Shown here one piece after another: positions 43,867-51,997 of a DNA stretch of 64,000 nt; within the stretch, counting starts at the first letter, position 1, and every line of letters starts with the position of its first letter. The notes beneath the pieces are model-generated. The model saw only the letters and a list, made by a program, of their open reading frames with translations, was not told the DNA's origin and did not search any database. Both the position numbers and the translations under genes were made by a program. The stretch spans positions 100,648 through 164,647 of the forward strand of contig CBFGUW010000004.1 of the NCBI GenBank assembly GCA_965652395.1. The letters are read 5' to 3'. The DNA is from Saccharospirillum sp965652395 (GTDB lineage: Bacteria > Pseudomonadota > Gammaproteobacteria > Pseudomonadales > Natronospirillaceae).

Positions 43867-43886
43867 TACTGTTTATTTATACAGTA
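43867..43886 (-). promoter_or_regulatory. LexA (SOS) box upstream of the radical SAM gene
   Basis: TACTGTTTATTTATACAGTA matches the gammaproteobacterial LexA consensus with both CTGT and ACAG half-sites at the correct spacing (8-bp AT-rich centre). It ends 12 bp from the radical SAM ATG at 43854 and is about 190 bp from the GH65 gene start, so the radical SAM gene is the likely target. Confidence 0.9.
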
Positions 43887-44079
43887 TTTTAGACCTAAAC
43901 CCATTTCTCGACTACCCTTGGATTCCTATAGCGCCCACCCCTGTTGAAACGTTCCGGCTATCGAAAGACCGTAGAACGAAAGTAATTCCGGCTGGTTATT
44001 GAAATCCAAAGTTCGTACAATATTGCGCTATCTTAATCGTTTAAGACAACCCTAATCCGACTGTTTACAGAGGCCTATC

Positions 44080-46392
44080 GTGACCAAACCGTCCAACATC
44101 GACACTGCATCCTGGCGCTACGTTGAAACCGACTTTCAACCAGACAGGGCGGCCTGCAATGAGAGTCTCTTCGCCGTTGGCAATGGTTACTTGGGAGTAC
44201 GAGGTTACTTTGACGAGGGTTACCCAAGCCAGGCCAAAAACGCGACCCGGGCGGCTTATCTGAACGGTTTTTACGAGTCATTGCCGATCGAATACGACGA
44301 ATCCGCCTATGGTTTCGCCCGCAATTGCCACCGTATCGTCTCCGTTCCCCGTCACCGCTTTTCAGTGCGGCTGGGCGATCAATGGTTTTCCCTCGCTGAA
44401 GGGGAGGTCCTGGCGTATGAGCGTTTTCTCGACTTCCGCACCGGGCAATATCAACGCAGGCTTACCTGGCGCAGCCCTGCCGGTCATACCCTCAAGCTCA
44501 ACTTCACCCGGGTGGCGTCGCTCAGCCATCGCTCTTTGATGCTGGCTCGCTTGACGGTTGAATCGGTCGATTACAGCGGCCCTCTGACTCTGGCTTCTGT
44601 GCTTGAAACAAGCCAAGGCTCGGGTAATGACGTTGAAGACCCGCGTAAAGGCGGAACCATTCCGGCCGACCATTGGGTTCGGGTCCACCAGGACCAAACC
44701 GCTTCAACCTCGTCCGTGCGCTATCAAGCCAAAAACAGCCAATTGCAGATGTCAGCCACCATGGCCTGCAGTGCTCCCGGTGCCGAAGCCGTGGAGTTCG
44801 ATAACGAATTGGGCAACCAATATCAGCTGTCGGCCGTCGCCGGGGAGACATATTCCCTCGATGCCGTCATCGCATACGGCGACAGCCGGATTACCGCCGC
44901 CGACGAACTGACAGCCCATACTCAATGGCTGGCTTCCGAGGCGTTGAACACCGGGCTCGAGGTTTTACTGCAGGAACACCAAGCCTACCTGGATCGCTTC
45001 TGGGCCAATGCCGATATCGAAATCGATTCCGACGATGGCGCTCAATATGCCGCCCGTTTCGCCCTCTTCCATCTGTTGCAATCCACCGGCGCCGATGGTG
45101 TCAGCAGCATCGCTGCCAAAGGCGTGACCGGAGCCGGTTACGACGGCCATTATTTTTGGGACGCGGAAACCTACGTCTTCCCGTTCTGGTTGTTCAGTGA
45201 CCCGGAAATGGCGAAAAGTCTGCTGCAATACCGGCTGTCGACTTTACCCGCCGCCAGAAAACGCGCTCGGGAATGCGGACATGAAAAAGGTGCCCTGTTC
45301 GCCTGGCGCACCATCGGCGGTGAAGAGTGTTCCTCATACTTCCCGGCCGGAACGGCGCAGTACCACATCAATGCCGACATCGCCTACGCATCGCGCAGCT
45401 ATGTGCGTGTGACCGGCGACCGGAAGATTCTACGCGAAGGCTTGGGTGAATTGATTCTGGAGACGGCGCGCATCTGGATAGGCCTCGGCACTTTCGGCCA
45501 TGATGGCAGTTTCCAGATATTTTCCGTCACCGGTCCGGACGAATACACCGCCATCGCGGACAACAATTACTACACCAACACTTTCGCCCGGATGCACCTG
45601 AACTGGGCGGTTGAAGTGGCCCGCCTGATGGCCGCCGAGTGGCCGGAGGATTACGAAAAACTCGCCGCGAGCATCGGCCTGACGGAGGAAGAAGTGGCCA
45701 TCTGGCAACGCGCGGCGGAACAGATGTACCTGCCTTACGACACGCGGTTGAACATCGTCGCCCACGACGACAATTTCCTGCGCAAGCCCAAGTGGGATTT
45801 CGCCAATACACCGAAGGACAAATACCCGCTGCTGCTGCATTTTCACCCCCTGGTGATTTACCGGCATCAGGTGTTGAAACAACCGGATGCGTTGTTGGCA
45901 TTGGTCATGGAAGGTGAAACCGAGGGCGTGGAACTCAAGCGCCGCTGCTACGACTACTATGAGCCGTTATGCACGCACGACTCCACACTCTCCACCTGCA
46001 TGCACGGCGTGTTGGCCAGCGAAATAGGCTATCACCAGCAGGCTTATGACTATTACAAAACCACCCTGCGCCTCGATCTGGACGACGCCCACCACAACAC
46101 CTATTACGGAGTGCATACCGCGGCCATGGGTGGCATCTGGATGGGTGCGGTGCAAGGGTTCGCGGGGCTGCGCTATGGTCAGGGCCGGTTGAAATTCAAA
46201 CCCGCCCTGCCGAAAGAATGGCGTTCATTGAGCTTCAAGTTGCGTTTTCAACAACGCCGGCTACAAGTCACTCTGTCGACCGAGGCCACCCAATACCAGT
46301 TGCTGGAAGGCGATGAACTGACTATCGAACACAACGACAAAGCGATGCAACTGACGCCTGGCAAGATTCTAACCCTGGAGACGGCTCAATGA
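44080..46392 (+). CDS. GH65 disaccharide phosphorylase (maltose/trehalose/kojibiose type)
   Basis: The 770-aa protein has the GH65 layout: an N-terminal beta-sandwich (1-270), a linker, an (alpha/alpha)6 barrel and a small C-terminal sheet. The catalytic motif is TGPDEYTAIADNNYYTN with general acid E488; HYFWDAETYVFPFW is the substrate-binding segment. It splits an alpha-glucoside with phosphate to beta-glucose 1-phosphate, which the next gene's product would convert. Exact disaccharide is not decided by sequence. The GTG at 44080 follows an AGAGG site. It overlaps pgmB by 4 bp. Confidence 0.92.
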   Translation: MTKPSNIDTASWRYVETDFQPDRAACNESLFAVGNGYLGVRGYFDEGYPSQAKNATRAAYLNGFYESLPIEYDESAYGFARNCHRIVSVPRHRFSVRLGDQWFSLAEGEVLAYERFLDFRTGQYQRRLTWRSPAGHTLKLNFTRVASLSHRSLMLARLTVESVDYSGPLTLASVLETSQGSGNDVEDPRKGGTIPADHWVRVHQDQTASTSSVRYQAKNSQLQMSATMACSAPGAEAVEFDNELGNQYQLSAVAGETYSLDAVIAYGDSRITAADELTAHTQWLASEALNTGLEVLLQEHQAYLDRFWANADIEIDSDDGAQYAARFALFHLLQSTGADGVSSIAAKGVTGAGYDGHYFWDAETYVFPFWLFSDPEMAKSLLQYRLSTLPAARKRARECGHEKGALFAWRTIGGEECSSYFPAGTAQYHINADIAYASRSYVRVTGDRKILREGLGELILETARIWIGLGTFGHDGSFQIFSVTGPDEYTAIADNNYYTNTFARMHLNWAVEVARLMAAEWPEDYEKLAASIGLTEEEVAIWQRAAEQMYLPYDTRLNIVAHDDNFLRKPKWDFANTPKDKYPLLLHFHPLVIYRHQVLKQPDALLALVMEGETEGVELKRRCYDYYEPLCTHDSTLSTCMHGVLASEIGYHQQAYDYYKTTLRLDLDDAHHNTYYGVHTAAMGGIWMGAVQGFAGLRYGQGRLKFKPALPKEWRSLSFKLRFQQRRLQVTLSTEATQYQLLEGDELTIEHNDKAMQLTPGKILTLETAQ

Positions 46393-47027
46393 TTGATTTC
46401 AGCCGCTATCAAGCCGCCATTTTCGACCTGGACGGAGTCATAACCGATACCGCCCCCTTCCACTACCGTGCCTGGAAAGTCCTCGCCGATGAACTGGGCA
46501 TTCGGTTCACCGAGGAAGACAATGAACAGTTAAAAGGCGTCGACCGAATGGAATCGTTGAATCGACTGTTGGCCCTGGGTGACCGGTCGTATTCCGAGGA
46601 CGAAAAACAGCGCATGGCGACCGCCAAGAACGAATACTACCAGACGCTGATCGAGCAACTGACCGCCGACGATATATTACCGGGCGTGCTGCCACTGCTC
46701 GACCGCTTGGCACAAAGCAATATCAAACTGGCAATCGCCTCCGCCAGCCGCAATGCCAACACCATTTTGCACGGTTTGCAGATTGCCGGTCGCTTTGACT
46801 ACATCGCCGACCCCACCTATGCACGCAGTAAACCGGCGCCGGATATTTTCCTCTACGCCGCCTATGGTGCCAAAGTGCATCCCACCCAATGCATCGCATT
46901 CGAGGATTCCATCGCCGGCTTGCAGGCCATCAAGAGCAGTTCGATGTTCGCCGTCTCCGTTGGCAGCGACGAGCTCAGCCAATACAGCGATGCCCATGTG
47001 CACCGCTTGGATGAACTCTTGAAATGA
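46389..47027 (+). CDS. pgmB: PgmB, beta-phosphoglucomutase
   Basis: The 212-aa HAD protein has the nucleophile motif FDLDGVITDTAPFHYRAW (D13, D15), the cap-domain GVDRMESL segment, SASRNA and KPAPDIFLYAA, then FEDSIAGLQAI. These are the standard marks of beta-PGM, which isomerises beta-glucose 1-phosphate to glucose 6-phosphate. The start overlaps the GH65 gene by four bases; the pairing of the two is a known catabolic module. Confidence 0.95.
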   Translation: MIDFSRYQAAIFDLDGVITDTAPFHYRAWKVLADELGIRFTEEDNEQLKGVDRMESLNRLLALGDRSYSEDEKQRMATAKNEYYQTLIEQLTADDILPGVLPLLDRLAQSNIKLAIASASRNANTILHGLQIAGRFDYIADPTYARSKPAPDIFLYAAYGAKVHPTQCIAFEDSIAGLQAIKSSSMFAVSVGSDELSQYSDAHVHRLDELLK

Positions 47028-47048
47028 TCCTCGACTAAACAAACACGA

Positions 47049-47074
47049 CCCGGGGTTTGTAGACCGACCCCGGG
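47049..47074. terminator. GC-rich hairpin after pgmB
   Basis: CCCGGGGT (47049-47056) pairs with ACCCCGGG (47067-47074) around a ten-base loop, about 20 bases after the pgmB stop. No T-run follows. It probably marks the end of the GH65-pgmB unit. Confidence 0.45.
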
Positions 47075-47149
47075 GCCTCTGCGCACCTGCCGGTGTACAT
47101 CCCCGGCATTCCCCGGCATAGTTGAGTTTTTGGCAAGAACGCGATTCGG

Positions 47150-48061
47150 ATGACTCGAATACTGGCCTTCCTTAAAAGCTGGACACTGCCCATCCTGCTA
47201 CTGCTCTGCCTGCCCTTCTTCTTCGTCGAGGACCCCGGCAGCGAGAGCGAGGATCTGGTGCGTGCCTTGTGGAATCTTGGCCACATTTTCTACTTCATGT
47301 TCGCCATCATCGCACTGCGCCGCCACCTGGATATGCGCGACTGGCCTCACTGGCTGACCATCAGCATCGCCGTGTTTCTGATCAGCATTATTATCGAGTA
47401 CCTCCAATACGGCGTGGGCCGGGAACAGGGCTGGGAGGAAATCGAACTCAACCTCATCGGCGCCTGGCTGGCCATTTTCTGGTTGAACCAGGGCGGTCCT
47501 CAGGTGTGGGTGGGCCGGATCATCGCCACGGGACTCGTCATTCACCAAATCGCCTTGGCGGCCCAGGCCGTGCTTACGGATTACCGGCTGAAAGAACGCA
47601 TGCCGCTGCTCACCGGACTGGAAATGCCCTATGAAATCGAGTGGTGGCAAGGCCCGACATCGCGCTCAAGCGCCGTGGCCCGAAGCGGCGAATTCAGCCT
47701 CCGTGTGGATTTCACTACCGACAGCCACTCCAGCGCTCAACTCACCACCCTGCCCCGGGACTGGAGCGATTACCAACAGCTCAGATTTCACATCTACAAC
47801 CCTTACCTTACGCCGCTCAACCTGACACTGCGCGTGACCGATCAACTGAATAAAGAACAGCCGCTGCTTTACAGCGACCGGTTTCATCTGTCATTCACGG
47901 TGGAAAACGGCTGGAACGAGGTCACAGTTCCGTTGGAGGATATACAGGAAGCCCCCACCGATCGGATGCTGGCACTCGACAACATCAGTGCGCTGGAAAT
48001 ATTCACCGCCACCCTGAGAGAGCCGAAAACCATCTACTTCGATGGGTTTCAGTTGGAGTAG
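47150..48061 (+). CDS. VanZ-like membrane protein with C-terminal beta-sandwich domain
   Basis: The 303-aa protein has four predicted membrane helices in residues 10-145. The VanZ-type pattern is visible: HIFYFMFAIIAL, then SIIIEYLQYGVGREQGWEEIELNLIGAW, where the conserved E and D/N residues fall in and after a helix. Residues 160-303 lie outside the membrane and look like a carbohydrate-binding-type beta-sandwich (FSLRVDFTTDSHSSAQL, LRFHIYNPYLTPLNLTLRV, FDGFQLE). A cell-surface glycan role is inferred. It is the third gene after the GH65 module but separated by a hairpin. Confidence 0.75.
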   Translation: MTRILAFLKSWTLPILLLLCLPFFFVEDPGSESEDLVRALWNLGHIFYFMFAIIALRRHLDMRDWPHWLTISIAVFLISIIIEYLQYGVGREQGWEEIELNLIGAWLAIFWLNQGGPQVWVGRIIATGLVIHQIALAAQAVLTDYRLKERMPLLTGLEMPYEIEWWQGPTSRSSAVARSGEFSLRVDFTTDSHSSAQLTTLPRDWSDYQQLRFHIYNPYLTPLNLTLRVTDQLNKEQPLLYSDRFHLSFTVENGWNEVTVPLEDIQEAPTDRMLALDNISALEIFTATLREPKTIYFDGFQLE

Positions 48062-48068
48062 TACCGCG

Positions 48069-48947
48069 TTAGTGCCAATAGCGCTGGCAGACTTCCATGA
48101 AGTCCTGGGCGACCGGGCTTAACACCCTATCCTTGCGGTAAAACAGCCCGACCTGCCGCTCGATGCGCGCGAAATCAAACTCGTGCAATGGCCGAAAATG
48201 CTGAATCTGCGGCAGCTGACGGGTTACTTCCGTGCTGATGTACCCCACGGCCAAGCCCCGGTCGATCAACGTCAGCCGCACATTCAAACTGCTGATCTGC
48301 CAGATCATCCTGAAGCGGTCCCGCAATTTTTCCTGATAGGGCCGTTGGTCCGGCTCGTCCAGAGACGACACCACCAATGGAATTCGACGCAGGTCCTCGG
48401 CGCGCATCTCCGCCTTATAGAGCGAATGCGCCGGGCTAATCACCAACAACCGATGTTCGTTATAGAGTGGCACCGTGGCAAAGCGGTCCATCCGGGTTTG
48501 AAACGGCCCAAGACCCAGTTCCACTTCCCCACTCATGACCGCTTGAACGATAGAGCGCGAGGGCTGCTCCACCAATCTCAGCCGAGCCTCGGGCCAACGG
48601 CCGATAAAGGTGTGTATCAGGTCCGCACCGGCGAAGCGGTTATTGGTGCTGTCGATGGCGACACTCAACTGCTGGTCCAGCCCCCGCGCCAGGCGGGACA
48701 GATCGGCCAGCACCGCTTGCTCCTGCTGCAACTGATCGTCCACATAGCGGTACAACCGCCGTCCCGCCTGCGTCAGCCGCACTGGCCGGTCCCGAATCAA
48801 CAGCGGCTGATTCAGCTTGATTTCCAGCTGTTTCACCGCCTGACTGATCGCCGACTGCGACAAATGCAACTCCTCGGCGGCCGCCCGAAACCCGCCGGAC
48901 CGCGCCACCGAATGGAAAATACGCATTTCACTGCTTTCCAGCCGCAT
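48069..48947 (-). CDS. LysR-family transcriptional regulator
   Basis: The product is about 292 aa with the LysR winged helix at the start (FHSVARSGGFRAAAEELHLSQSAISQAVKQLE) and a two-lobed effector domain. ATG at 48947 is preferred over GTG at 48959. It diverges from a citrate/methylcitrate synthase gene, so it probably regulates that gene and itself. It ends seven bases after the convergent VanZ-like gene. Confidence 0.92.
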   Translation of the reverse strand: MRLESSEMRIFHSVARSGGFRAAAEELHLSQSAISQAVKQLEIKLNQPLLIRDRPVRLTQAGRRLYRYVDDQLQQEQAVLADLSRLARGLDQQLSVAIDSTNNRFAGADLIHTFIGRWPEARLRLVEQPSRSIVQAVMSGEVELGLGPFQTRMDRFATVPLYNEHRLLVISPAHSLYKAEMRAEDLRRIPLVVSSLDEPDQRPYQEKLRDRFRMIWQISSLNVRLTLIDRGLAVGYISTEVTRQLPQIQHFRPLHEFDFARIERQVGLFYRKDRVLSPVAQDFMEVCQRYWH

Positions 48948-48969
48948 GATAAGCCACACTGATCATTGC

Positions 48970-48992
48970 TTAATAAAGTTTAATTAGATTAA
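48970..48992. promoter_or_regulatory. Phased TTAA elements between the LysR and citrate-synthase genes
   Basis: TTAA recurs at 48970, 48980 and 48989, about one helical turn apart, in the 100-bp divergent region. LysR-type dimers bind such AT-rich, phased sites. No exact T-N11-A palindrome stands out, so this is a candidate only. Confidence 0.35.
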
Positions 48993-49047
48993 CAGTCCAA
49001 CCGGGCCTTTAATAGCGCCATCCGAATTTCAGTTGAGGAGACGAGCC

Positions 49048-50151
49048 ATGACTGCAGAGATCAATACCGGTCTGGAAGGTGTGATTGTAGGCCAGACCGA
49101 ACTATCGAATGTCGAAGGCGACCTAGGCCGACTGACGTACCGGGGAGAATCCATAGACGATCTGGTCAAGCGTGACTACCCCGCCGTCATCATGTGGCTG
49201 ATGACCGGAACCTGGCTGAGCGCCGATGAATGCCGGGAGCTGGACCACTGGCTGGCGGATGAGTCTGAACTCAGCGCCATCGAACGTCAGGTACTGGAGC
49301 AACTGCCCCGCGATACCCATCCCATGGCGGTCCTTCAAGCCCTGGCTCCCATCGCCCACCTGACACCCAGCCACCCCACACCCACCTGGCTCGACGATCA
49401 GTGGGTGCCCGGCCTCGTGCTCGCCGCCCGCATTAACGCCGCCGTGCGCGTTTGGCACAACCTCAGCCTTCAGGGGTCTGCTTTCGACCTTCCTGAAGGG
49501 CTCGGCTTTCTCGAAAAACTGCTTTACGGCATCAACCGGGAAGCCCCCAGCGCCGAAGCGGTCAAGGCCATTAACACCACCCAGATCCTGCAGTTGGATC
49601 ACAGCTTCAACGCCGGCACCTTCGCCGGGCGGGTCATCGCCAGCACCGGCGCCAACCTCGCCGCCAGCATAGCCGGAAGCCTCGGCGCGCTCTCAGGCCC
49701 ACTGCACGGCGGTGCGGACGAAGCCGCTGTCATGATGGCGCGGGAAATCGGCAGCGCCGACAAAGCCGACGCCTGGGTAAGGGATGCGTTGGAAAACAAA
49801 GTGAAGATCATGGGCATGGGCCACCGCGAATACAAACGGCTCGACCCGCGCGCGGCCATTCTAAAACCTATGGCCAAGCACTTCTGCGAAGGCACCCAAT
49901 GGCAACCGCTCATGGACACCTTGATGGCAGTGGAAGACACCTGCCAGGCCGTGTTCAGTGAAAAAGGCAAAGAAATTCACGCCAACCTGGAATTCTACAA
50001 AGGCGCCGTCTATCTCGCGCTCGGCATTCCGGAGCGGTATTTCACCTCCCTCTTCGCCTGCAGCCGAGTCTTCGGCTGGATCTCCCACTTCCACGAATTC
50101 AACAAAGAGCCAAGGTTGATCAGACCAAGAGCGCTGTACTCAGGTCGCTGA
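49048..50151 (+). CDS. Citrate synthase/2-methylcitrate synthase family protein
   Basis: The 367-aa protein has the short (type II, PrpC/CitZ-like) form: GLEGVIVGQTELSNVEGDLGRLTYRG at the start, DHSFNAGTFAGRV, GALSGPLHGGADEA, the catalytic GMGHREYK, and a DTCQ...EKGKEIHANLEFYKG segment. It condenses an acyl-CoA with oxaloacetate. No prpB, acnD or prpF lies beside it, so a dedicated methylcitrate role is unproven. ATG at 49048 has a GAGGAG site. Confidence 0.9.
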   Translation: MTAEINTGLEGVIVGQTELSNVEGDLGRLTYRGESIDDLVKRDYPAVIMWLMTGTWLSADECRELDHWLADESELSAIERQVLEQLPRDTHPMAVLQALAPIAHLTPSHPTPTWLDDQWVPGLVLAARINAAVRVWHNLSLQGSAFDLPEGLGFLEKLLYGINREAPSAEAVKAINTTQILQLDHSFNAGTFAGRVIASTGANLAASIAGSLGALSGPLHGGADEAAVMMAREIGSADKADAWVRDALENKVKIMGMGHREYKRLDPRAAILKPMAKHFCEGTQWQPLMDTLMAVEDTCQAVFSEKGKEIHANLEFYKGAVYLALGIPERYFTSLFACSRVFGWISHFHEFNKEPRLIRPRALYSGR

Positions 50152-50186
50152 CACAACATACCGGGGCTCCAACGAGCCCCGGTTAT

Positions 50187-51080
50187 TCACTCGACCCGGC
50201 CCGCAGCGGCCGCCCGGCGCAAGCGCAACATCCGCGTCGCAATCGCCGTACCCACCAATGTAATCGCCATACCGACCATCACCTGCAGGCTCAGCACCTC
50301 GCCCAGGATCAAATAACCCCACAACAACGCACTGACCGGCACCAGAAAAGTCACCGTCGAAGTCGCCGTCGCTCCCGCACTCGACAACAACTGAAAATAC
50401 AGGAAAAACGCAAAAGCCGTACTCAACACCGCCAATGCCAACGCATTCAGCCACCCCTGAACCGACGGCATGGTCTCAGGCCAGAACAACACACCGGGAA
50501 TCAACAGTATCAACCCGGATATCAACACACTGCCACCCGCCACCACGCGAATCGGCAAATGCGACAAGCGAGCCTTCGAGAAATTCCCCGCGATGCCATA
50601 ACAAAAAGTGGCGCCCAAGGTCGCCAGAATCGACCAGCCGTCACCGCCGGAGGAAAAATCCAAACGATCGGCCGACAACACATACACACCCACAAAGGCA
50701 ATCGCCAACCCGAAATACTGCTGGCGAGTTATCGGTGTCGCAAAAGCAACCATGCCAATCAAGGCCGTAAAAATTGGCGTAGTCGCGTTAATCAAGGAAG
50801 TAAACCCCGCCTCCAACCCCAGGGTGGCATAAGCCAACAAACTGAACGGAATCACATGGTTGGTAACAGACAGTACCGCCAACGGCGCTTTATATTCCCA
50901 AAACAACTGGCGGTAACGGGCCACGGTAAACAACGGCAACAACACCAACGCCGCCACCCCCATCCGCACCATCACCAGCGGCACCGCCCCAAACTCAGGC
51001 GACGCCACTCTCATAAACAAAAACGACATACCCCAAAGAGTCGACAACAACACCAACCGGAGCGTATCAATACCCGACAT
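50187..51080 (-). CDS. EamA/DMT-family transporter
   Basis: The 297-aa protein has ten predicted membrane helices in two EamA repeats (LRLVLLSTLWGMSFLFMRVASPEFG at the start; LFTVARYRQLFWE after the third helix). It is a putative metabolite exporter of unknown substrate. The C-terminal tail is short and arginine/alanine-rich. It converges on the citrate-synthase gene with a 35-bp gap. Confidence 0.9.
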   Translation of the reverse strand: MSGIDTLRLVLLSTLWGMSFLFMRVASPEFGAVPLVMVRMGVAALVLLPLFTVARYRQLFWEYKAPLAVLSVTNHVIPFSLLAYATLGLEAGFTSLINATTPIFTALIGMVAFATPITRQQYFGLAIAFVGVYVLSADRLDFSSGGDGWSILATLGATFCYGIAGNFSKARLSHLPIRVVAGGSVLISGLILLIPGVLFWPETMPSVQGWLNALALAVLSTAFAFFLYFQLLSSAGATATSTVTFLVPVSALLWGYLILGEVLSLQVMVGMAITLVGTAIATRMLRLRRAAAAGRVE

Positions 51081-51177
51081 AAATCACCTCATCCAACCAC
51101 AGGCTTCACCGCCCCGTTATAGCCCCAGCAAAACTCAAGTTCCGAAGACCGCCGTGACCATACCTCGCCAAGAACCC

Positions 51178-51305
51178 GCATCGGCTTCCAGGTAGGCTCC
51201 TCAAGGGTCGGCATTAACCCATCCATGGCGGTCCGACGTTTCGGGCCTGGACCGCAACATCCCTGTTGCGCACCACCCTTGAGGAGCCTACCTGGAATCC
51301 GAAGC
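51178..51305 (-). repeat. Long palindromic intergenic repeat, copy B2 (downstream of hisI)
   Basis: Arms of 31 bases (51178-51208 and 51275-51305) pair with two mismatches. On the minus strand the interior has a GCAACA/TGTTGC hairpin, the same CGGTCCAGGCCC linker as B1, a 14-base extra segment, then CCATGGATGGGTT. Against B1 (GCATCA/TGATGC) one base pair of the first hairpin has changed on both sides. It fills most of the 315-bp gap between hisI and the DMT gene; no gene is seen in that gap. Confidence 0.85.
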
Positions 51306-51395
51306 TAGCCAATCGTGCCAGCGATCTTCGAAACCCCAGTTAACACCAAACTCCCGGCTACGTCTGGCTGGAAACAGAACTTGAATAAAAACGCT

Positions 51396-51800
51396 TTACT
51401 TAATTGGATCGGACGTGACCGTCACACCCTCGGAAGAGGCTTCAAAAAAGAAACAGTCACGGCGGTTCGTGTGACAGGCGGGACCTTTTTGATCAACCTG
51501 CAGCAGCAGAGTGTCGCCATCGCAATCGATACTCATCGATTTTAACAACTGCTGATGCCCGGAACTTTCACCCTTCCGCCAATACGTCTGACGCGAACGG
51601 GACCAGTAGCAGACCTGACCGGTCTGGAGGGTTTCTTCGATAGAGGCACGGTTCATCCACGCCATCATCAACACTTCACCCGTGTCATGTTGTTGGGCGA
51701 TGGCGGGGACCAAACCGTCTGCATTGTATTTTAGGGCGCTCAATACTTCGGTGAGAGGAAGTTGAGTGCCTTTTTCTGCTTTTTCCCATTCTTTGAACAT
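51396..51800 (-). CDS. hisI: HisI, phosphoribosyl-AMP cyclohydrolase
   Basis: The 134-aa protein opens the adenine ring of PR-AMP in histidine synthesis. The family core is present: LVPAIAQQHDTGEVLMMAWMN, CYWSRSRQTYWRKGESSGH, and the metal-binding DCDGDTLLLQV and GPACHTNRRDCFF cysteine region. It is a monofunctional HisI, not fused to HisE, and stands apart from other his genes. Palindrome A3 lies 47 bp upstream of its ATG. Confidence 0.95.
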   Translation of the reverse strand: MFKEWEKAEKGTQLPLTEVLSALKYNADGLVPAIAQQHDTGEVLMMAWMNRASIEETLQTGQVCYWSRSRQTYWRKGESSGHQQLLKSMSIDCDGDTLLLQVDQKGPACHTNRRDCFFFEASSEGVTVTSDPIK

Positions 51801-51847
51801 GTACAGTTTACACCTTTCACAAAGCCAGCCACTGACTCTGCTGGCTA

Positions 51848-51958
51848 GTGGCCGGTGCCAGGGAGCTCATTCGGGGATATCTGAGGCATGGATGCCGAAG
51901 CTAAGCCCCCATGGATGGGTTAACGGCGACCCCGAATGAGCTCCCTGGTGCCGGCCAC
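51848..51958 (+). repeat. Long palindromic intergenic repeat, copy A3 (upstream of hisI)
   Basis: Arms of 29 bases (51848-51876 and 51930-51958) pair with two mismatches. The interior has GGCATGGATGCC and CCCATGGATGGG hairpins in the A1/A2 order. It lies between the beta-barrel gene and hisI, both on the minus strand, so here the element points against the flanking genes, unlike the other four copies. Confidence 0.85.
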
Positions 51959-51997
51959 GGGTTTAACCACAGACTCAGCGTGGACCAGTGGCACTAA

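Noticed and set aside
43867..43886. LexA box as regulator of the GH65 gene
   Set aside because: It is about 190 bp from the GH65 start but 12 bp from the radical SAM start, so the latter is the likely target.
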